This document shows, one piece after another, positions 5,333 through 5,912 of a DNA stretch of 5,912 nt. Under the pieces are notes generated by a model. That model was not told the DNA's origin and searched no databases. It saw only the letters and a list, made by a program, of their open reading frames with translations. Location of the stretch: assembly GCA_003527885.1 (NCBI GenBank), contig DPWB01000321.1:1-5912 (forward strand). The letters are read 5' to 3'. The DNA is from Candidatus Competibacteraceae bacterium (GTDB taxonomy: Bacteria > Pseudomonadota > Gammaproteobacteria > Competibacterales > Competibacteraceae). Both the position numbers and the translations under genes were made by a program. The stretch's first letter is position 1, and every line of letters starts with the position of its first letter.

Positions 5333-5372
5333 TCCGGCTATCACAACGACTCGTAACGTCGCGACGCTGAAC

Positions 5373-5912
5373 ATGGCCGGTACCGCTTCGTCCTTCGATC
5401 CCAAGGCGTTTCTAAAAACGCTGACCGCCTTGCCCGGCGTCTACCGGATGTTGGACGAGCGCGGCCAAATTCTCTATATCGGTAAGGCCCGCAATCTCCG
5501 GCAGCGGGTCGCCAGTTATTTCCGGGAAAACCACGGCTCGGCGAAGACCGCAAGCTTGGTCGCCCATATCCGCGAGATCGAGGTGACGGTCACCCATACC
5601 GAAACCGAAGCGTTACTGCTGGAAAGCGTTCTGATCAAGGAGCACCAGCCCCGCTATAACATCCTGTTGCGCGACGATAAAGGTTATCCTTATATCCATG
5701 TTTCCGCGGGCGATTTTCCCAGGCTGTCGCTGCATCGCGGCGCCAAGCGCGCGCCGGGCCGCTATTTTGGCCCCTATCCGAACGCGGCCGCCGTCCGCGA
5801 CACGCTGAACCTTTTACAAAAAATCTTTCGCTTGCGCTCGTGCGAGGACAGTTTTTTTCAGGTCCGCCGCCGTCCCTGCCTGCAATACCAAATCAAACGC
5901 TGCACCGCTCCT
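5373..5912 (+). CDS. uvrC: UvrABC system protein C, N-terminal part (runs off the window)
   Basis: UvrC makes the dual incisions of nucleotide excision repair after UvrA-UvrB damage recognition. The visible 180 codons match the start of E. coli UvrC throughout. The GIY-YIG nuclease domain, which makes the 3' incision, has PGVYRM (21-26), [17 protein letters not shown] (34-50) and [11 protein letters not shown] (74-84) followed by [20 protein letters not shown]. Next come [17 protein letters not shown] and the cysteine region. Cys157, Cys169 and Cys177 match three of the four [4Fe-4S] ligands of E. coli UvrC (154, 166, 174). The fourth should be residue 181, the first codon beyond the window. 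The UvrB-binding and RNase H-like 5'-incision domains are not present. ATG 5373 fits the family start, although no good Shine-Dalgarno is visible. The gene lies 181 nt after the regulator in the same direction. Confidence 0.97.
   Translation, partial: MAGTASSFDPKAFLKTLTALPGVYRMLDERGQILYIGKARNLRQRVASYFRENHGSAKTASLVAHIREIEVTVTHTETEALLLESVLIKEHQPRYNILLRDDKGYPYIHVSAGDFPRLSLHRGAKRAPGRYFGPYPNAAAVRDTLNLLQKIFRLRSCEDSFFQVRRRPCLQYQIKRCTAP

Noticed and set aside
1..5912. CRISPR array, tRNA or rRNA gene, or insertion sequence
   Set aside because: No regularly spaced repeats, tRNA-like cloverleaf, rRNA segments, transposase motifs or target-site duplications were seen. The adapter remnant at the left edge is not a biological Tn5 insertion.

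Overview
The window reads as a GC-rich chromosomal segment of a gammaproteobacterium. DusA, membrane-type (class 2) PyrD and UvrC all resemble their E. coli counterparts closely in motif order and length. The VpsR-like activator is also of a type best known from Gammaproteobacteria. I cannot place it below class. The first 12 bases match the end of the Tn5/Nextera mosaic end, so the left edge is probably a raw contig end from a tagmentation library rather than genome.

Layout. Three genes lie on the minus strand, read right to left: pyrD (3157-2135, pyrimidine synthesis), a secreted dienelactone-hydrolase-family protein (2036-1254) and dusA (1184-144, tRNA dihydrouridine synthase). The gaps are 98 and 69 nt with no clear terminator in either, so co-transcription from pyrD is possible. 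The start of a further minus-strand gene, probably for a membrane or exported protein, is cut off at the left edge (73-13). On the plus strand are a VpsR-like enhancer-binding-protein homologue (3848-5191) and, 181 nt downstream, the first 180 codons of uvrC (5373 to the window end).

The unusual part is the 690-nt divergent gap between pyrD and the VpsR-like gene (3158-3847). It holds several hairpins, an operator-like palindrome, and a plausible sigma70 promoter (3549-3577) placed so that transcription would start at the edge of a stem-loop. That predicts a leader of roughly 264 nt, or a separate small RNA, ahead of the regulator. Four plus-strand hairpins in the gap carry GGA in the loop, and one contains ACAAGGA, a close match to the CsrA/RsmA consensus. 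A 37-codon uORF (3711-3824) ends shortly before the regulator start but lacks a Shine-Dalgarno.

The regulator has a receiver-like N-terminus without the phosphorylation residues and GAFAGA in place of GAFTGA. It has intact ATPase motifs and a Fis-type helix-turn-helix. This fits a VpsR-style activator, possibly ligand-controlled and not sigma54-dependent. The remaining genes are ordinary housekeeping functions with no obvious pathway link to each other.
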